DNA of 64,000 bases, taken from NCBI RefSeq assembly GCF_900112765.1, contig NZ_FOMZ01000003.1:186001-250000 (forward strand). Reading direction: 5' to 3'. Shown here one piece after another: positions 1 to 9,412 of this stretch. The DNA is from Actinopolyspora alba. Its GTDB lineage: Bacteria > Actinomycetota > Actinomycetes > Mycobacteriales > Pseudonocardiaceae. Both the position numbers and the translations under genes were made by a program. The stretch's first letter is position 1. The number at the start of each line of letters is the position of its first letter. The notes under the pieces are model-generated. The model was not told the DNA's origin and made no database searches. It worked only from the letters and a program-made list of their open reading frames with translations.

Positions 1-576
1 GACGCCGCCTTCGGACGCGGTTCGAACCGGGAACTGCTCGCCGAAGTGGTCGCGAAACTGGACGTCGACGTCGAGCTCTCCGGCGGTATCCGGGACGATG
101 ATTCGTTGCGCGCCGCGCTGGACACCGGTTGTGCCAGGGTGAACCTCGGTACGGCCGCGCTGGAGGATCCGGAGTGGACCGCGAGAGTGGTCGCCGAGCA
201 CGGTCAGCGCGTCGCGGTCGGTCTGGACGTGCGGATCGGCGAGCGGGGCCACCGGTTGGCAGCGCGCGGTTGGACACGCGACGGCGGGGACCTGTGGCAG
301 GTGCTCGACAGGTTGGACGCCGCCGGCTGCTGTCGCTACGTGGTCACCGATGTCAGCAAGGACGGCACGCTGGGCGGCCCGAACCTGTCGTTGCTCCGTG
401 CCGTCTGCGAGCACACGTCCGCGCCGGTGGTGGCCTCCGGTGGGGTATCCACTGTGGATGACCTGGTTGCGCTCGCCGGGCTGGAGCCGTTCGGGCTCGA
501 GGGCTCGATCGTGGGCAAGGCGCTGTACGCGGGCAACTTCACCCTCCCCGAGGCGCTCGAAGCCGTCAGGGGATGA
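1..576 (+). CDS. priA: PriA, bifunctional HisA/TrpF phosphoribosyl isomerase (5' truncated)
   Basis: This is the C-terminal 191 residues of a TIM-barrel isomerase cut by the window edge; frame 1 is open from base 1. PriA isomerises ProFAR in histidine synthesis and phosphoribosyl-anthranilate in tryptophan synthesis. Visible family motifs are DAAFGRGSN at the very start, [21 protein letters not shown] and [14 protein letters not shown], which carries the catalytic Asp and Thr, followed by the SGGVS phosphate-binding loop. The RGW and DAAFGRGSN signatures are typical of actinobacterial PriA rather than plain HisA. hisF and hisI follow and trp genes lie 2 kb on, with no trpF nearby, which fits a dual role. 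Confidence 0.93.
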   Translation, partial: DAAFGRGSNRELLAEVVAKLDVDVELSGGIRDDDSLRAALDTGCARVNLGTAALEDPEWTARVVAEHGQRVAVGLDVRIGERGHRLAARGWTRDGGDLWQVLDRLDAAGCCRYVVTDVSKDGTLGGPNLSLLRAVCEHTSAPVVASGGVSTVDDLVALAGLEPFGLEGSIVGKALYAGNFTLPEALEAVRG

Positions 577-608
577 GCACGGGCAGCGGCGGCATCGCCC
601 ACGGTCGT

Positions 609-630
609 GGCGATTTCGCGCGAAATCGCC
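609..630. repeat. 22-bp perfect palindrome, copy 1
   Basis: The arms GGCGATTTCG and CGAAATCGCC flank a central CG, so the whole 22 bases are self-complementary. It lies 33 bases after the priA stop and before the hisF start. A near-identical copy with two base differences lies at 33201-33222. It could be a dispersed repeat, a terminator hairpin or a protein site. Confidence 0.7.
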
Positions 631-713
631 GCGCCGTTCGGACTCCGAACCCGCCCGCGCCCGATCACCGAAGCCGGCGAACCGCTCCACCGGCGGACAC
701 TTATGCTGGTGGT

Positions 714-1487
714 ATGGCGGTCGCTGTGCGTGTGATCCCCTGTCTGGACGTCGACCAGGGGCGAGTGGTCAAGGGAGTCAACTTCACCGGGTTGGTCGAT
801 GCGGGGGATCCGGTGGAGTTGGCCCGTCGCTACGACGGCGAGTGGGCCGACGAGCTGACCTTCCTCGACGTCACGGCCTCCTCCGCCGACCGGGAGACCA
901 CCTACGACGTGGTTCGCGGCACGGCCGACCAGGTTTTCATCCCGCTGACGGTGGGGGGCGGGGTGCGCGGTCCCGAGGACGTGGACCGGCTGCTTCGCGC
1001 CGGGGCGGACAAGGTCAGCCTCAACACCGCGGCGATCGCCGATCCGGAACTCCTCCGCACGGCGTCGCGCCGGTTCGGCGCACAGTGCGTGGTGCTGTCC
1101 GTCGACGCCAGGAGGGTTCCGTCCGACGGCACGGAAACCGCCTCCGGATTCGAGGTCACCACGCACGGCGGTCGCAGGGGAACCGGGATCTGCGCGGTGG
1201 AGTGGGCGGTCAGAGCCGAACGACTCGGTGTCGGCGAGATACTGCTCAACTCCATGGACGCGGACGGCACCAAGGCGGGGTTCGACCTGGAGATGATCCG
1301 TGCCGTGCGTGCCGCCGTCCGGGTTCCGCTCATCGCGAGTGGTGGTGCGGGAGAGGTGGGGCACTTCGCGCCTGCCGTGCACGCCGGAGCCGATGCCGTG
1401 CTGGCCGCCAGTGTTTTCCACTTCGGTGAGCTGACCGTCGAGCAAGTCAAGAACGCCATGCGAGCGGAGGGGATCACGGTCCGATGA
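714..1487 (+). CDS. hisF: Imidazole glycerol phosphate synthase, cyclase subunit HisF
   Basis: HisF closes the imidazole ring of IGP from PRFAR using ammonia supplied by HisH, in cytoplasmic histidine synthesis. The protein has 257 residues, the usual family length. It opens with [16 protein letters not shown], placing catalytic Asp12 in the CLDVD motif; the second acid/base Asp is at about residue 131 in VLSVDAR, and LASGGAGE-type phosphate loops follow. The ATG at 714 is chosen because residues before it are unlike the family. The stop overlaps the hisI start by four bases (ATGA), so the two are translationally coupled. hisH is not in this window. Confidence 0.96.
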   Translation: MAVAVRVIPCLDVDQGRVVKGVNFTGLVDAGDPVELARRYDGEWADELTFLDVTASSADRETTYDVVRGTADQVFIPLTVGGGVRGPEDVDRLLRAGADKVSLNTAAIADPELLRTASRRFGAQCVVLSVDARRVPSDGTETASGFEVTTHGGRRGTGICAVEWAVRAERLGVGEILLNSMDADGTKAGFDLEMIRAVRAAVRVPLIASGGAGEVGHFAPAVHAGADAVLAASVFHFGELTVEQVKNAMRAEGITVR

Positions 1488-1870
1488 CCTCATCGGCAAG
1501 TCAGGGGGAGGCCCTCGACCCGGCGATCGTCGCGAGACTCAAGCGCAACGGGGACGGGTTGATCGCCGCCGTGGCCCAGCAGCACGACACCGGTCGGGTG
1601 CTGATGATGGCCTGGATGGATGACGAGGCGCTGCGGCTCACCCTGCGCGACAGGCGCGCCACTTACTATTCGCGCAGTCGCGCCAGGCACTGGGTCAAGG
1701 GCGAGTCGTCCGGCCACACGCAGTACGTGCGCGAGGTCCGGCTCGACTGCGACGGCGACACCGTGCTGCTGCTCGTGGAGCAGCACGGCGCCGCCTGCCA
1801 CACGGGTGCCCCCGACTGCTTCGAGTCCGACGTGCTGCTACGCCCCGAGGTGGGGACCGCCGCCGAGTGA
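1484..1870 (+). CDS. hisI: Phosphoribosyl-AMP cyclohydrolase HisI
   Basis: HisI hydrolyses the purine ring of PR-AMP, the third step of histidine synthesis. The 128-residue protein is the stand-alone form without the HisE pyrophosphohydrolase domain. The conserved core [29 protein letters not shown] and the metal ligands in [10 protein letters not shown] and [11 protein letters not shown] are all present. It overlaps hisF by four bases, which indicates operon expression. Confidence 0.95.
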   Translation: MTSSASQGEALDPAIVARLKRNGDGLIAAVAQQHDTGRVLMMAWMDDEALRLTLRDRRATYYSRSRARHWVKGESSGHTQYVREVRLDCDGDTVLLLVEQHGAACHTGAPDCFESDVLLRPEVGTAAE

Positions 1871-1931
1871 GCACCCGCGACAGGAGCCGCGTGGACGGTC
1901 GGTTACCGGTACCCGCACCGGACGACCCCCG

Positions 1932-2570
1932 TCACAGGGTCCGCGAACGGTCCGGTCGCAGCGATCCGGTCAGGTAACGCTGCAGATTGGGGGCGATGGT
2001 AGCCACCACGGTCTCGTGGTCGGCGCTGGCCAGCGGTTCCATGCGTAGCACGTAGCGCATCATGCCCAGGCCGACCACCTGTGATCCGCACAGCGTGGCA
2101 CGCAGCTCGGGTTCGTCGGAGCGCAGCTCACGCAGCAGCCTGTCGAACAGCGCGGTGCTGAGGAACTCACGCAACATGCGCACCGCGCTGTCCCGCACGG
2201 ACAGGCTGCGTATCAGCGCGGTGAACTCGCCACCTCCCGCTTCGTCCCAAACCGACAGGAACATCCCCAGCATCCGCTCCGCCAGTTGCTCGTCGGGGCC
2301 GTCCAACAGCAGCGGCAGCGCCTTCCCCGGCTCGATCGGTATGGCCACCGCCGCGGTGAACAGTCCCTCCTTGCCGCCGAACCAGTGCCGCACCATCGCG
2401 GGGTCCACGCCCGCCCGGCTCGCGATTCCCCGCACGGTGGCACCCTCGTAGCCGTTCTCGATGAACGCGGCGCGGGCCGCGTCGAGCAATTCGCCCCTGG
2501 TGCTTCGATCACCGCCACGCCTGCCCCGTCGTAGCCGGGTCTCCTCGTTGTCGTGGCTGTTCGATCGCAC
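1932..2570 (-). CDS. TetR-family transcriptional regulator
   Basis: A 212-residue TetR-type repressor. The N-terminal helix-turn-helix spans roughly residues 20-65, from [31 protein letters not shown] to [17 protein letters not shown]. The ligand-binding half is alpha-helical and not diagnostic. The GTG at 2570 is chosen because GAGGATGAG lies just upstream and no methionine is available nearby. It is divergent from trpE with an 87-base gap, so both promoters share this space. Whether it controls trpE or only itself cannot be told. Its 3' end faces hisI. Confidence 0.88.
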   Translation of the reverse strand: MRSNSHDNEETRLRRGRRGGDRSTRGELLDAARAAFIENGYEGATVRGIASRAGVDPAMVRHWFGGKEGLFTAAVAIPIEPGKALPLLLDGPDEQLAERMLGMFLSVWDEAGGGEFTALIRSLSVRDSAVRMLREFLSTALFDRLLRELRSDEPELRATLCGSQVVGLGMMRYVLRMEPLASADHETVVATIAPNLQRYLTGSLRPDRSRTL

Positions 2571-2657
2571 GATCTCATCCTCACCGCCGGGTCGCGTCTT
2601 CCGCAACTTCCGGTCAGTCGCGGTAAGCCGCCGTGGGCGGCCTGCGACAATGACGCC

Positions 2658-4289
2658 ATGGTCGGCGACGGTGACATCGGCACTAGCAGCCCATCGCGAG
2701 CCGAATTCCGTGAGCTCGCCGTAGGGCGCCGGGTAATCCCGGTCGTGCGGCGACTGCTCGCGGATGACGAGACGCCGCTCGGGCTGTATCGCAAATTGGC
2801 GCGGAACGAATCCGGGACGTTCCTGTTCGAATCCGCCGAGAACGGGCGTTCCTGGTCGCGCTGGTCCTTCGTGGGAGTGCGCAGCGCCGCTGCTCTCACG
2901 GTGCGTGACGGTGAATCGCAGTGGTTGGGGACACCTCCGGCGGGTTTGCCCACCGACGGTGACCCGATGACTACGCTCCGCGAGACACTGCGGCTGTTGC
3001 ACACCGATCCGTTGCCCGGGTTGCCGCCGCTGACCGGCGGAATGGTCGGTTATCTCGGCTACGACACCGTCCGCAGGTTCGAACTCCTGCCGGAGGAGAC
3101 CGAGGACGACCTCGGTATCCCGGAGATGGTGATGCTCTTCGCCACCGATCTCGCCGCGCTGGATCATCACGAGGGAACCGTCACGTTGATCGCCAACGCG
3201 GTCAACTGGGACGACAGCCCCGAGCGGGTGGACGCTGCCTACGACGACGCCGTAGCCAGGCTCGACGAGATGACACGACGGTTGCACGTCCCCGCCCCCT
3301 CCACCGTGGCGACCTTTTCCCGGCCGGAGCCGGAGTTCACCCGCTATCGCGAGTCCGAGCGACACCGGGAGGCGGTGCGACGCGCCAAGGAGGCGATCCA
3401 CGAGGGCGAGGCGTTCCAGGTGGTCGTCTCGCAGCGCTTCGAGATGCGTACCGACGCGCAGGCGCTGGACATCTACCGGATACTGCGCACGACCAATCCG
3501 AGTCCCTACATGTACCTGCTGCGGCTGCCGGACCCCGCCGATGACCAGCCGTTCGACATCGTGGGATCCAGCCCCGAGTCGTTGGTCAAGGTGCGGGACG
3601 GCAACGCCACCACCTATCCCATCGCCGGGACCAGGTGGCGGGGCGCCGACGAGGACGAGGACGTGGCCCTCGAAAAGGAGCTCATCAACGACGAGAAGGA
3701 GCGTGCCGAGCACCTCATGCTCGTCGATCTGGCCCGCAACGACCTGGGAAGGGTGTGTCGTCCCGGATCGGTGCACCCCGTGGAGTTCTTCCGCGTGGAG
3801 CGCTACAGCCACGTCATGCACATCGTCTCCTCGGTCACCGGTGAGCTCGCGGAGGACCACAACGCGCTCGACGCGGTGACGGCCTGTTTCCCAGCGGGCA
3901 CGCTGTCCGGGGCGCCCAAGCCTCGTGCCATGCGGATAATCGAGGAGCTGGAGCCGACACGGCGTGCGCAGTACGGCGGAGTGGTCGGCTACTTCGATTT
4001 CGCGGGCAACGCCGACACGGCCATCGCCATCCGCACCGCGCTGCTGCGGCACGGCACCGCGTACGTGCAGGCGGGCGGCGGTATCGTCGCCGACTCGGAC
4101 CCGGCAGCCGAGGACCAGGAGTGCCTGAACAAGGCCAGGGCGGTGCTCAATGCCGTAGCCACGGCGGGGACACTCCGCCGCCCGGCGGACGACCCGGCTG
4201 CCCGGATCGACACCACGCCCGACGGCCGCGGCGACGAGCTCCGAGTCGACGCCCCGTCCCCGGAGTCGGGAGGCCCGCTGCCGAAGTGA
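2658..4289 (+). CDS. trpE: Anthranilate synthase component I TrpE
   Basis: TrpE converts chorismate to anthranilate, the first committed tryptophan step, with ammonia from TrpG. The 543-residue protein has the N-terminal anthranilate synthase I domain ([37 protein letters not shown]) with the feedback-site region. The chorismate-binding domain follows, with [57 protein letters not shown] and [10 protein letters not shown]. No glutamine amidotransferase domain is fused and no trpG is in the window. The ATG at 2658 fits the family start; an upstream in-frame ATG at 2553 would run into the divergent TetR gene. Confidence 0.96.
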   Translation: MVGDGDIGTSSPSRAEFRELAVGRRVIPVVRRLLADDETPLGLYRKLARNESGTFLFESAENGRSWSRWSFVGVRSAAALTVRDGESQWLGTPPAGLPTDGDPMTTLRETLRLLHTDPLPGLPPLTGGMVGYLGYDTVRRFELLPEETEDDLGIPEMVMLFATDLAALDHHEGTVTLIANAVNWDDSPERVDAAYDDAVARLDEMTRRLHVPAPSTVATFSRPEPEFTRYRESERHREAVRRAKEAIHEGEAFQVVVSQRFEMRTDAQALDIYRILRTTNPSPYMYLLRLPDPADDQPFDIVGSSPESLVKVRDGNATTYPIAGTRWRGADEDEDVALEKELINDEKERAEHLMLVDLARNDLGRVCRPGSVHPVEFFRVERYSHVMHIVSSVTGELAEDHNALDAVTACFPAGTLSGAPKPRAMRIIEELEPTRRAQYGGVVGYFDFAGNADTAIAIRTALLRHGTAYVQAGGGIVADSDPAAEDQECLNKARAVLNAVATAGTLRRPADDPAARIDTTPDGRGDELRVDAPSPESGGPLPK

Positions 4290-4319
4290 GGTCCTCCAGC
4301 CGACCGAGGGAACCGGAGC

Positions 4320-4335
4320 GGCCGGAGATCCGGCC
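4320..4335. repeat. Inverted repeat between trpE and the membrane gene
   Basis: Arms GGCCGGA and TCCGGCC flank a 2-base centre. It could act as a weak hairpin. There is no T-run after it, so termination is doubtful. Confidence 0.3.
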
Positions 4336-4383
4336 TCCCGAGACACCGAACCCCAGATCCCGAGACGGGAGTGTGAAACCGGC

Positions 4384-5004
4384 TTGACCGACCGACAGGA
4401 GTCAACCGGGCGGAGTGCGACGGGCCGCCGGTTGCTGGTCTCGTGCGTCATCGGCATGCTTGCCGTCGCCGTCGGACTGTGGGCGGCGAGTTCAACGGTG
4501 TGGATCCGGCAGCGTTACCGGACACCGTTCTCCGGGGCCGACGTGGCACGAGTGGCCGGTGAGGCGATTCGCCCCGAGCTCACCCCGCTCGCGCTGGCCA
4601 CCCTGGCGGCGATCGCCGCCGTGCTGGCGACCGGTGGTCTGCTGCGTCGGTTGATCGGTCTGATCGTCGTCCTCGAGGCGGTTCTGCTGGGGTGGCGCCT
4701 GTTCGACTGGTTGGCCGGCCCCAGCGGCGTTTCCGAGCTGCCCGGCGCCGCGCCGGGCAGCGAACCGCTGGAGGTGCGTGAGGTCCTGCCCTACGGTCCC
4801 GCGCTGATGGGGGGCGCGGCGCTCGTGCTCCTGCTGTGCGGGTTGGCGGTGATGCTCGCCGCCCAGCGGATGCCGGCCATGGGGTCCAAGTACTCCGCAC
4901 CCGCCGAAGCGCGGGAAACCCGTGATCCGGACCGGCGTCTCTGGGAGGATCTGGACGAAGGGCGTGACCCCACCGAAGCGGGTGACGGAGACGAGAACGG
5001 TTGA
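4384..5004 (+). CDS. Trp-operon-associated membrane protein (TIGR02234 type)
   Basis: A 206-residue integral membrane protein of unknown function that recurs next to tryptophan genes in actinobacteria. Hydrophobic segments lie at about residues 18-38, 62-84, 88-108 and 138-160. The cytoplasmic-looking acidic tail carries DPDRRLWEDLDEGRDPT, a recognisable feature of this family. The start is the TTG at 4384; no better start fits the first membrane segment. It sits between trpE and trpC as in relatives. The small HGxxPAAW membrane protein often seen after it in actinobacteria is not apparent here. Confidence 0.8.
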   Translation: MTDRQESTGRSATGRRLLVSCVIGMLAVAVGLWAASSTVWIRQRYRTPFSGADVARVAGEAIRPELTPLALATLAAIAAVLATGGLLRRLIGLIVVLEAVLLGWRLFDWLAGPSGVSELPGAAPGSEPLEVREVLPYGPALMGGAALVLLLCGLAVMLAAQRMPAMGSKYSAPAEARETRDPDRRLWEDLDEGRDPTEAGDGDENG

Positions 5005-5007
5005 TTC

Positions 5008-5022
5008 CCGGCCGAGGGCCGG
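5008..5022 (+). terminator. Possible weak terminator hairpin
   Basis: CCGGCC and GGCCGG flank a 3-base loop four bases after the stop of the membrane gene. There is no T-tract. It may separate trpE and its neighbour from the trpC transcript. Confidence 0.35.
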
Positions 5023-5227
5023 TCACGGCTCGGGGACGGAGTGCTCCGAGCACACGAGAGAACTGTGTTTTTCCCGGTGCGGGACCTTCCTGACAACGCG
5101 AGCGCGCGTCGACCAGGGACCAAGGTCCTTGATGCGCTGGGACATTGTTCCGCCCCCTGCGGCGGGGTTCACACTGAACGGGTTTAGCATCGGTACCGCG
5201 ACCGGCACGGCGGGGAAGGGGAGTGTC

Positions 5228-5311
5228 GTGATCGAGCGCGATAGGACGATCCGCGCGTATTGCCACCTGCGAGTAAGTGTCCGGCCGGCCCTGTGCGAGG
5301 TGGCCTCGTGA
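5228..5311 (+). CDS. Candidate 27-residue leader ORF coupled to trpC
   Basis: A short ORF starts at GTG 5228, four bases after a strong AAGGGGAG ribosome site. It ends at a TGA that overlaps the trpC start (GTGA, 5308-5311), so ribosomes finishing it could restart on trpC. The peptide begins [14 protein letters not shown] and ends ALCEVAS; it contains no tryptophan, so it is not a classic trp attenuator peptide. Whether it is translated is unknown. The rest of 5023-5227 holds only a small inverted repeat GTTCA-CAC-TGAAC at 5166-5178 and a possible -10 TAGCAT at 5184. Confidence 0.4.
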   Translation: MIERDRTIRAYCHLRVSVRPALCEVAS

Positions 5312-6120
5312 GTGTTTTGGACGCGATCATCGACGATGTTCGGCAGGATCTGGCCGCCCGTGAGGCGGAGGTCCCGTTCGAGGAGATCAAGCAGCTTTCG
5401 GCGGCCGCACAACCACCCAAGGACGTCTGGGCGGCACTGCACGAGCCCGGTGTCGGCGTGATCGCGGAGGTGAAGCGGCGCAGTCCCTCCAAGGGAGAGC
5501 TGGCCGACATCGCCGAGCCCGCCGATCTCGCCGCCGGGTACTACGAGTCCGGTGCCCGCATAATCAGTGTGCTCACCGAACAGCGTCGTTTCGGGGGGTC
5601 GCTGCGGGACCTCGACGCGGTACGTGCTCGGGTGAACGCGCCGCTGCTGCGGAAGGACTTCATCGTCAGTCCCTACCAGGTGCACGAGGCCCGTGCGCAC
5701 GGTGCCGACATGGTGCTGCTCATCGTCGCGGCCCTGGAGCAGAACGCCCTCGAAGCGCTGCTGGACCGCGTGGAGTCACTCGGCATGATGGCCCTGGTCG
5801 AGGTGCACACCGCGGAGGAGGCCGATCGCGCGCTTGCGGCCGGTGGCAAGATCATCGGAATCAACGCGCGTGACCTGCACACCCTCGAAGTCGACCGCGA
5901 CGTATTCGGTCGCATCGCTCCGGGTCTGCCCGCCGGGGTAATCAAGATCGCGGAATCCGGTGTGCGGGGGCCGAGCGATCTGATGGCCTACGCCGGTTCC
6001 GGCGCCGACGCGGTGCTGGTGGGCGAGGGGCTGGTCAGCAGTGACAATCCACGTGCGGCGTTGACACAGTTGGTCACGGCGGGATCTCACCCCGCCTGCC
6101 CGCGTCCCAGCCGCGGATAG
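5308..6120 (+). CDS. trpC: Indole-3-glycerol phosphate synthase TrpC
   Basis: TrpC decarboxylates and closes CdRP to indole-3-glycerol phosphate. The 270-residue TIM barrel shows [15 protein letters not shown] (catalytic Glu and Lys), [26 protein letters not shown] (catalytic Lys), [20 protein letters not shown] and the phosphate loop [19 protein letters not shown]. The GTG at 5308 is chosen because GAGG lies upstream and the first residues [15 protein letters not shown] match the family. trpB begins eight bases after its stop, so trpC, trpB and trpA form one operon. Confidence 0.96.
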   Translation: MSVLDAIIDDVRQDLAAREAEVPFEEIKQLSAAAQPPKDVWAALHEPGVGVIAEVKRRSPSKGELADIAEPADLAAGYYESGARIISVLTEQRRFGGSLRDLDAVRARVNAPLLRKDFIVSPYQVHEARAHGADMVLLIVAALEQNALEALLDRVESLGMMALVEVHTAEEADRALAAGGKIIGINARDLHTLEVDRDVFGRIAPGLPAGVIKIAESGVRGPSDLMAYAGSGADAVLVGEGLVSSDNPRAALTQLVTAGSHPACPRPSRG

Positions 6121-6128
6121 GAAGCCGG

Positions 6129-7412
6129 ATGACAGCACGAGACTCCGACACCGCGCGGCGAGCCGCGACTCCGGGGGAGGCGACCCCCGACGGGCACGAT
6201 CCCGATCCCGGTGGGCACTTCGGCTCCTACGGGGGCCGTTTCATGCCCGAGGCCCTGATAGCGGCACAGGACGAGCTGGCCGATGAGTACGAGAAGGCTC
6301 GTAACGATCCGGAGTTCGTCGCCGAGCTCGAACGGCTGTTGCGCGACTACGCGGGCAGGCCCTCCCCGCTGACCGAGGCCGAACGTTTCGGTGCCCACGC
6401 GGGCGGTGCCCGGGTGTTCCTCAAGCGGGAGGACCTCAACCACACCGGATCCCACAAGATCAACAATGTGCTGGGGCAGGCCCTGCTGGTCAAGCGGATG
6501 GGCAAACGCCGCGTGATCGCCGAGACCGGCGCGGGCCAGCACGGCGTCGCCACCGCCACGGCCTGTGCGTTGCTCGACCTGGACTGTGTCGTGTACATGG
6601 GAGCCACCGACACCGAGCGGCAGGCCCTCAACGTGGCCCGGATGCGACTGCTCGGGGCCGAGGTGCGTCCCGTCGACACCGGTTCGGCCACCCTCAAGGA
6701 CGCGATCAACGAAGCACTCCGCGACTGGGTGGCCAACGTCGCCGACACGCACTACCTGCTCGGCACCGCGGCCGGTGCCCACCCGTTCCCCCTCATGGTC
6801 CGCAACCTGCACAGGATCATCGGGGAGGAGAGCAGGGAGCAGGTACTGCGACACACCGGTGGGCTGCCCGACGCGGTGGTCGCCTGCGTGGGCGGGGGAT
6901 CCAACGCCATCGGGATCTTCCACGGCTTCATCGACGACCCCGGGGTGCGACTGGTGGGCATGGAGGCCGGTGGTCACGGCCTCGACAGTGGTGAGCACGG
7001 TGCCGCGCTCACCAGTGGGACGCCCGGCACGCTGCACGGCGCCAGGTCCTATCTGCTGCAGGACGAGGACGGCCAGATCGCTGAGGCGTACTCGATATCG
7101 GCGGGGTTGGACTATCCCGGTGTGGGACCCGAGCACGCCTGGCTGGCCGACACCGGGCGCGCGGAGTACCGCGCCGTCACCGATGACGAGGCGATGCACG
7201 CGTTCCGGCTGCTGTCCCGTACCGAAGGCATCATCCCGGCCATCGAGTCGGCGCACGCGTTGGCCGGTGCTCTCCGGCTCGGTGCGGAACTCGGCCCTGA
7301 GGCCGTGCTCGTGGTCAACCTTTCCGGGCGGGGTGACAAGGACATGGACACTGCCGCGCAGTACTTCGGTCTCGTGCCCGAGGCCGGGATCACGGGAGAG
7401 GACCAGCGGTGA
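6129..7412 (+). CDS. trpB: Tryptophan synthase beta chain TrpB
   Basis: TrpB condenses indole with serine to tryptophan using PLP. The 427-residue protein shows [13 protein letters not shown], the PLP lysine in [10 protein letters not shown] (about Lys110), [18 protein letters not shown], the glycine-rich phosphate loop [10 protein letters not shown] and the C-terminal [11 protein letters not shown]. The N-terminal 35 residues are a polar extension ([26 protein letters not shown]) that precedes the conserved domain. The stop overlaps the trpA start (GTGA), which fits equimolar production of the alpha2-beta2 complex. Confidence 0.97.
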   Translation: MTARDSDTARRAATPGEATPDGHDPDPGGHFGSYGGRFMPEALIAAQDELADEYEKARNDPEFVAELERLLRDYAGRPSPLTEAERFGAHAGGARVFLKREDLNHTGSHKINNVLGQALLVKRMGKRRVIAETGAGQHGVATATACALLDLDCVVYMGATDTERQALNVARMRLLGAEVRPVDTGSATLKDAINEALRDWVANVADTHYLLGTAAGAHPFPLMVRNLHRIIGEESREQVLRHTGGLPDAVVACVGGGSNAIGIFHGFIDDPGVRLVGMEAGGHGLDSGEHGAALTSGTPGTLHGARSYLLQDEDGQIAEAYSISAGLDYPGVGPEHAWLADTGRAEYRAVTDDEAMHAFRLLSRTEGIIPAIESAHALAGALRLGAELGPEAVLVVNLSGRGDKDMDTAAQYFGLVPEAGITGEDQR

Positions 7413-8218
7413 GTCTGCACGAGGTATTCCGCGACTGCGCGGCCCAGCGACGCGCGGCCCTGATCGGTTATCTGCCCGCGGGGTTTCCCACCGTCCCCGA
7501 CAGCGTCGAGTTGTTCCGCGCCATGGTGCGCGGTGACGGTGACACCGCCGGCTGTGACGTCGTCGAGATCGGTCTTCCCTACTCGGATCCGGTCATGGAC
7601 GGCCCCACCATCCAGACCGCCAGCGGTGAAGCCCTGCGCAACGGGTTCCGGGTCCGCCAGTTGTTCGACATCGTCTCGACGGTCGCCGAGACGGGAGCCG
7701 CTCCGGTGGTGATGACCTACTGGAATCCGGTGCACCACTACGGCCCCGATGCCTTCGCGCGGGACCTCGCGGCCGCCGGCGGCCTCGGTGTGATCACTCC
7801 GGACCTGGTGCCCGACGAGGCCGACGAGTGGCTGGCCGCGGCACGGCAGCACCGGCTCGACCGGATCTTCCTGGTCGCGCCGTCCTCCACCGAACGCAGA
7901 CTGGCGATGACAGCCGGAGCGGGCTCGGGTTTCCTCTACGCCGCGTCGGTGATGGGGGTCACCGGTGCGCGTGACTCGGTCTCCGGTTCCGCCCGGGAGC
8001 TCGTGCGGCGCACCCGCGCGCACACCGAGCTGCCGGTCGGCGTGGGGCTGGGGGTGCGCACCGCCGAGCACGCCGCCGAGGTGGCGCAGTTCGCCGACGG
8101 TGTGATCGTCGGCTCCGCCTTCGTCGAGCGTGCCAGGCAGGACGGCGCGGCCGGGGTCGCGGAGTTCGCGGCCGACCTCGGGCGTGGCGTCCGGAGGAAC
8201 TCCACCTCGATCCCGTGA
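7409..8218 (+). CDS. trpA: Tryptophan synthase alpha chain TrpA
   Basis: TrpA cleaves indole-3-glycerol phosphate to indole, which is channelled to TrpB. The 269-residue TIM barrel has both catalytic acids: Glu53 in [11 protein letters not shown] and Asp64 in VMDGP. Other motifs are [31 protein letters not shown] and the phosphate loop [23 protein letters not shown]. The GTG start overlaps the trpB stop. lgt follows after 58 bases. Confidence 0.96.
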   Translation: MSLHEVFRDCAAQRRAALIGYLPAGFPTVPDSVELFRAMVRGDGDTAGCDVVEIGLPYSDPVMDGPTIQTASGEALRNGFRVRQLFDIVSTVAETGAAPVVMTYWNPVHHYGPDAFARDLAAAGGLGVITPDLVPDEADEWLAAARQHRLDRIFLVAPSSTERRLAMTAGAGSGFLYAASVMGVTGARDSVSGSARELVRRTRAHTELPVGVGLGVRTAEHAAEVAQFADGVIVGSAFVERARQDGAAGVAEFAADLGRGVRRNSTSIP

Positions 8219-8276
8219 GGGAACCGATCGCGGAGCCAGTGGCGGTCCTCGCCCCGCCGCCCGTTACGGTGGTCGC

Positions 8277-9338
8277 GTGACTGTCGCGCTACCCGCCTCG
8301 GCGACCACCTATCTGGCCAACATACCCAGCCCTCCCCAGGGCGTGTGGTACGTCGGGCCGATTCCCATTCGTGCCTACGCCCTGTGCATCATCGCGGGGA
8401 TCGTCGTGGCGATCCTCTGGTCGGAACGGCGATGGGTCGCCCGAGGTGGGCGCAAGGGTGCCGTCACCGACATCGCGGTCTTCGCCGTCCCGTTCGGCCT
8501 GGTCGGCGGCAGGATCTACCACGTGATCACCGATTACTGGCGCTACTTCGGCCCGGACAGCCCCAATCCGTGGTGGGACGTCTTCAAGATCTGGCAGGGC
8601 GGTCTCGGCATCTGGGGAGCCGTGGCACTGGGCGCCGTCGGTGCCTGGATCGGTTGCAGGAGACGTGGCGTCCCGCTGCCCGCCTTCGCCGATGCCGTCG
8701 CCCCGGGGCTGGTGGTCGCGCAGGCGATCGGCAGGCTGGGCAACTACTTCAACCAGGAGCTCTACGGCGGACCGACCGACCTGCCGTGGGGGTTGGAGAT
8801 ATACCAGCGCGAGCCGAATCCGGTGACCGGTGTGGCCGTCAGCGACGTTCCCGTCGAAGTGGTGCACCCGACCTTCCTCTACGAGCTGCTGTGGAACCTG
8901 CTGGTCGCACTGCTGCTCGTCTGGGCCGACCGCAGGTTCCGGCTGGGGCACGGCAGGGTGTTCGCGCTGTACGTGGCCGGCTACACGGCTGGCCGGTTCT
9001 GGATCGAGATGATGCGTACCGATCCGGCTTCCACGCCGTTCGACCTCGGCATCCGGGTCAACGTCTACGTCTCGGCACTGGTCTTCCTCGGGGCGGTCCT
9101 CTACCTGCTGCTGGTCCGGCGTGCCAGGGAGGAGCCCGAGCGGTTGCTGGGCAAACCGTTACCCGGGGACCCGGACTACGGAGCGACTCCTCCCGACACT
9201 CCGGCCGACGTGGTGACACCGCCGAACGACTCCCGTGAGAGCACCGACGAGCGGTCGTCCGGTTCCGAAGCGGATTCCGGAACCTCCGAGAACGCGCGGC
9301 GGGGTGAGCCCGGGAGCGGCGACGAGGGGCAACGTTAG
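8277..9338 (+). CDS. lgt: Prolipoprotein diacylglyceryl transferase Lgt
   Basis: Lgt moves diacylglycerol from phosphatidylglycerol to the lipobox cysteine of prolipoproteins at the membrane. The 353-residue polytopic protein shows IPIRAYALCIIAGI, VGGRIYHVITDYWRYF, IWQGGLGIWGAV, the Lgt signature GRLGNYFNQELYGGPTDLPWGL and HPTFLYELLWNL. The last 60 residues are a hydrophilic tail rich in Pro, Asp, Ser and Glu, common in actinobacterial Lgt. The GTG at 8277 is chosen because upstream residues are Arg/Gly-rich and not membrane-like. It follows trpA as in many actinomycetes. Confidence 0.96.
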   Translation: MTVALPASATTYLANIPSPPQGVWYVGPIPIRAYALCIIAGIVVAILWSERRWVARGGRKGAVTDIAVFAVPFGLVGGRIYHVITDYWRYFGPDSPNPWWDVFKIWQGGLGIWGAVALGAVGAWIGCRRRGVPLPAFADAVAPGLVVAQAIGRLGNYFNQELYGGPTDLPWGLEIYQREPNPVTGVAVSDVPVEVVHPTFLYELLWNLLVALLLVWADRRFRLGHGRVFALYVAGYTAGRFWIEMMRTDPASTPFDLGIRVNVYVSALVFLGAVLYLLLVRRAREEPERLLGKPLPGDPDYGATPPDTPADVVTPPNDSRESTDERSSGSEADSGTSENARRGEPGSGDEGQR

Positions 9339-9354
9339 CCGCGACTCCGCACAC

Positions 9355-9381
9355 CCGCCGTGCCGGAACCGGGCCCGGCGG
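9355..9381. terminator. Hairpin between convergent lgt and ABC ATPase genes
   Basis: CCGCCG and CGGCGG form the outer stem, with CCGG repeats inside. Its place between two converging stops suggests a bidirectional terminator, though there is no T-run. Confidence 0.45.
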
Positions 9382-9412
9382 TGACGCGCGTGTGGCAGGA
9401 CGGGTCGGTCCG

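Noticed and set aside
18-31. GGTTCGAACC resembling a tRNA T-loop
   Set aside because: It encodes the conserved RGSNR part of PriA and there is no acceptor stem or anticodon arm around it.
1932-4457. Long reverse frame extending the TetR gene across trpE
   Set aside because: Only the last 212 residues look like a protein family; the rest is antisense to trpE. The GTG at 2570 with its ribosome site explains the real gene.
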